This document shows positions 62,605-64,000 of a DNA stretch of 64,000 nt, one piece after another. The position numbers and the translations under genes are program-made. Positions within the stretch are counted from its first letter, which is position 1; the number at the start of each line of letters is the position of its first letter. The notes beneath the pieces were generated by a model, which saw nothing but the letters and a program-made list of their open reading frames with translations, searched no databases and was not told where the DNA came from. The stretch spans positions 62,001-126,000 of the forward strand of contig NZ_JAJAQI010000006.1 in NCBI RefSeq assembly GCF_020523605.1, read 5' to 3'. The DNA is from Roseicella aerolata. Lineage in GTDB: Bacteria; Pseudomonadota; Alphaproteobacteria; Acetobacterales; Acetobacteraceae.

Positions 62605-63572
62605 TGCGCCTCTCGCGCCGGGCGGCGCTGCTCGCGCCCGCCGGCCTGCTGGCCGCGCCGGCGCGCGCCCAGGATTTCCCCGAGCGTACGGTGCGCGTCA
62701 TCGTCCCCTTCACCCCGGCCGGCCAGACCGACCTGATCAGCCGCCTGGTCGCCCAGCGGCTGCAGCAGGATTGGGGCAGGCCGGTGCTGGTGGAGAACCG
62801 GCCGGGCGGCAATGCGCAGATCGGCGCCGATGCCGTGGCGAAGGCGGCACCCGATGGGCACACGCTGCTCTCGATCACGCTCACCCATGCTGTCAATGCC
62901 TCGCTCTTCCCGCAGGCGCCCTACGACTTCCTGCGGGACCTGCAGACGCTGACCCTGCTCGGCTCCCTGCCGCTGGTCGTCGTGGTGCGAACCGGGGCAC
63001 CCTGGCGCGACCTCGGGGCGCTTGCCGCCGCGGCACGGGGCGGGGCGCGGCTGGCTGTCGGCTCCTCCGGCACCGGCTCGCCGCCGCATCTCGGGCTGGA
63101 GCTGTTCCGCCGCGCGACCGGGGCGCGGGAGACCCTGACGCATGTGCCCTATCGCGGCGGCGCGCCCTCCGTCACCGATCTGGTCGCCGGCAATCTCGAC
63201 CTGCTGGTCTCCAACCTCCCGGAATGCATCGCCCAGGTGCAGGCCGGCCGGCTGCGGGCGCTGGCGGTGACGGATGGCGCGCGGCACCGCCTGTTGCCGG
63301 AGGTGCCGACCACGGCGGAGGCGGGGCTGCCGGCGCTCAGGATCACGAGCTGGACGGCGATCCAGGCGCCGGCCGGCCTGCCGGAGCCCCTGGCGCAGCG
63401 GATCGCCGCCGCCATCCGGCGTGCCCTGGCCGATCCCGCGCTGCGGGAGAAGGCGTCGGAACTGGGCTTCGACCTCATCGGCGCGGATATGGCGGAGTCG
63501 CGCCGCTTCGTCGCCGCCGAGGTGCAGCGCTACGCCCAGCTGGTGGCGGAGGCGAATATCCGGGCGGAGTAG
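62604..63572 (+). CDS. TctC/Bug-family periplasmic binding protein
   Basis: 322 residues from ATG 62604 (GTG 62601 also possible), overlapping the monooxygenase stop. Signal peptide RRAALLAPAGLLAAPARA, Bug opening QDFPERTVRVIVPFTPAGQT, VLVENRPGGNAQIGADAV, GSSGTGSPPHLGLELF. The operon pairing with an LLM monooxygenase suggests uptake or sensing of the same substrate, probably a sulfonated or carboxylated compound. Confidence 0.93.
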   Translation: MRLSRRAALLAPAGLLAAPARAQDFPERTVRVIVPFTPAGQTDLISRLVAQRLQQDWGRPVLVENRPGGNAQIGADAVAKAAPDGHTLLSITLTHAVNASLFPQAPYDFLRDLQTLTLLGSLPLVVVVRTGAPWRDLGALAAAARGGARLAVGSSGTGSPPHLGLELFRRATGARETLTHVPYRGGAPSVTDLVAGNLDLLVSNLPECIAQVQAGRLRALAVTDGARHRLLPEVPTTAEAGLPALRITSWTAIQAPAGLPEPLAQRIAAAIRRALADPALREKASELGFDLIGADMAESRRFVAAEVQRYAQLVAEANIRAE

Positions 63573-63960
63573 CGCAGGGCGCGGAACGCCCGGCAGGCAT
63601 CGCAGCGGCGGCGTCGAGATCGACGGCCCGGGGATGCGTAGTGCCAGCGGCGTGACTCGAACCTTCATCCCGAACGGCGCCGCCACGGATACGCGGGGGG
63701 CGGCGTAGCACGCTTCGCGGAGCAGACTGCCCGGCGATCGAGGGGGCCATATTGATCGGGCACCATCGACGGCTGGTGGTTCATGCGCATCCCGGCAGGA
63801 GCGCCGCAACTGCGGCGGGCCGTAGCCGCCGACCCGATGCGGGCCGTCGGCCGCATGGCATGGATCACCGGGCAAGGCTGGTGATGGGAGGGACGGCCGC
63901 ATGGGACACAAGACGCTGGCCGCTGCGCGCCAGGTCCCAGGGTGGAGGCGCGGCGGGCGT
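63573..63960. other. Gap of 388 bases without a recognised gene
   Basis: Open frames exist on the minus strand but have no family resemblance or ribosome site. The string GACTCGAACC at 63656 recalls a tRNA T arm in reverse, but no cloverleaf can be built around it. Confidence 0.4.
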
Positions 63961-64000
63961 TCAGGTCGCAGCCGCCACCCGCGCCAGCGGCAGCTCCGCC
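63961..64000 (-). CDS. Possible C-terminal end of a gene continuing beyond the window
   Basis: The minus strand ends ...AELPLARVAAAT followed by a TGA at 63963-63961, with codon use like the host genes. Only 12 codons are visible, so neither function nor reality of the gene can be judged. Confidence 0.3.
   Translation of the reverse strand, partial: AELPLARVAAAT

Noticed and set aside
63640-63715. tRNA on the minus strand suggested by GGTTCGAGTC
   Set aside because: No acceptor or anticodon stem pairs around it; chance similarity.

Overview
The window is a chromosome segment of a very GC-rich alphaproteobacterium, most likely Acetobacteraceae of the Roseomonas type. The basis is the order hemC-hemD-mitofilin-like-hemY, several solitary TctC/Bug periplasmic binding proteins, and an alphaproteobacterial SOS box (GTTC-N7-GTTC). 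The genus is inferred from gene content, not from a marker gene.

Layout. (1) 1-3783: end of hemC, hemD, a mitofilin-like coiled-coil protein and hemY, all on +. (2) 3916-3990: tRNA-Thr(CGT). Its last 45 bases (3946-3990) recur exactly at 38970-39014. Between the copies lies a genomic island of about 35 kb with visibly lower and uneven GC, starting with a tyrosine integrase. The island holds a sigma-like regulator; a GHKL (paraMORC-like) ATPase next to a DUF4338/DruA-like protein; small accessory genes; an intact IS66 with a perfect 8-bp target duplication beside an older IS66 scar; a helicase-primase fusion; a TGT-fold (DpdA-like) protein followed by a YkgJ-type cysteine cluster protein; a serine resolvase; and five large, tightly packed genes (24052-38638) made of two converging operons rich in helicases and nuclease domains. 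(3) 39265-41133: a probable N4-cytosine DNA methyltransferase just outside the island, flanked by two copies of a hairpin-rich repeat. (4) 41319-49902: a CzcCBA-type heavy-metal RND efflux operon with its own two-component system. (5) 50139-63572: a catabolic and uptake region with four Bug proteins, an orphan molybdenum hydroxylase large subunit, an MhpD-like hydratase, an MFS carrier, a Vgb-like propeller protein, a cytochrome c and an LLM flavin monooxygenase.

The most interesting part is the island. It looks like a composite defence island that puts a putative DNA 7-deazaguanine-inserting enzyme (DpdA-like), a DruA-like/paraMORC pair and a five-gene helicase cluster (unknown 962-aa protein, SNF2, winged-helix-like protein, NERD-UvrD, 2039-aa DEAD-DUF1998) on one element. 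The five-gene set shares parts with Dpd, Druantia and DISARM but, from memory, matches none of them as a whole. No preQ0 synthesis genes (queC, queD, queE) are in the window, so any deazaguanine precursor would have to come from the host. All family assignments are by eye from motifs; no database search was run.
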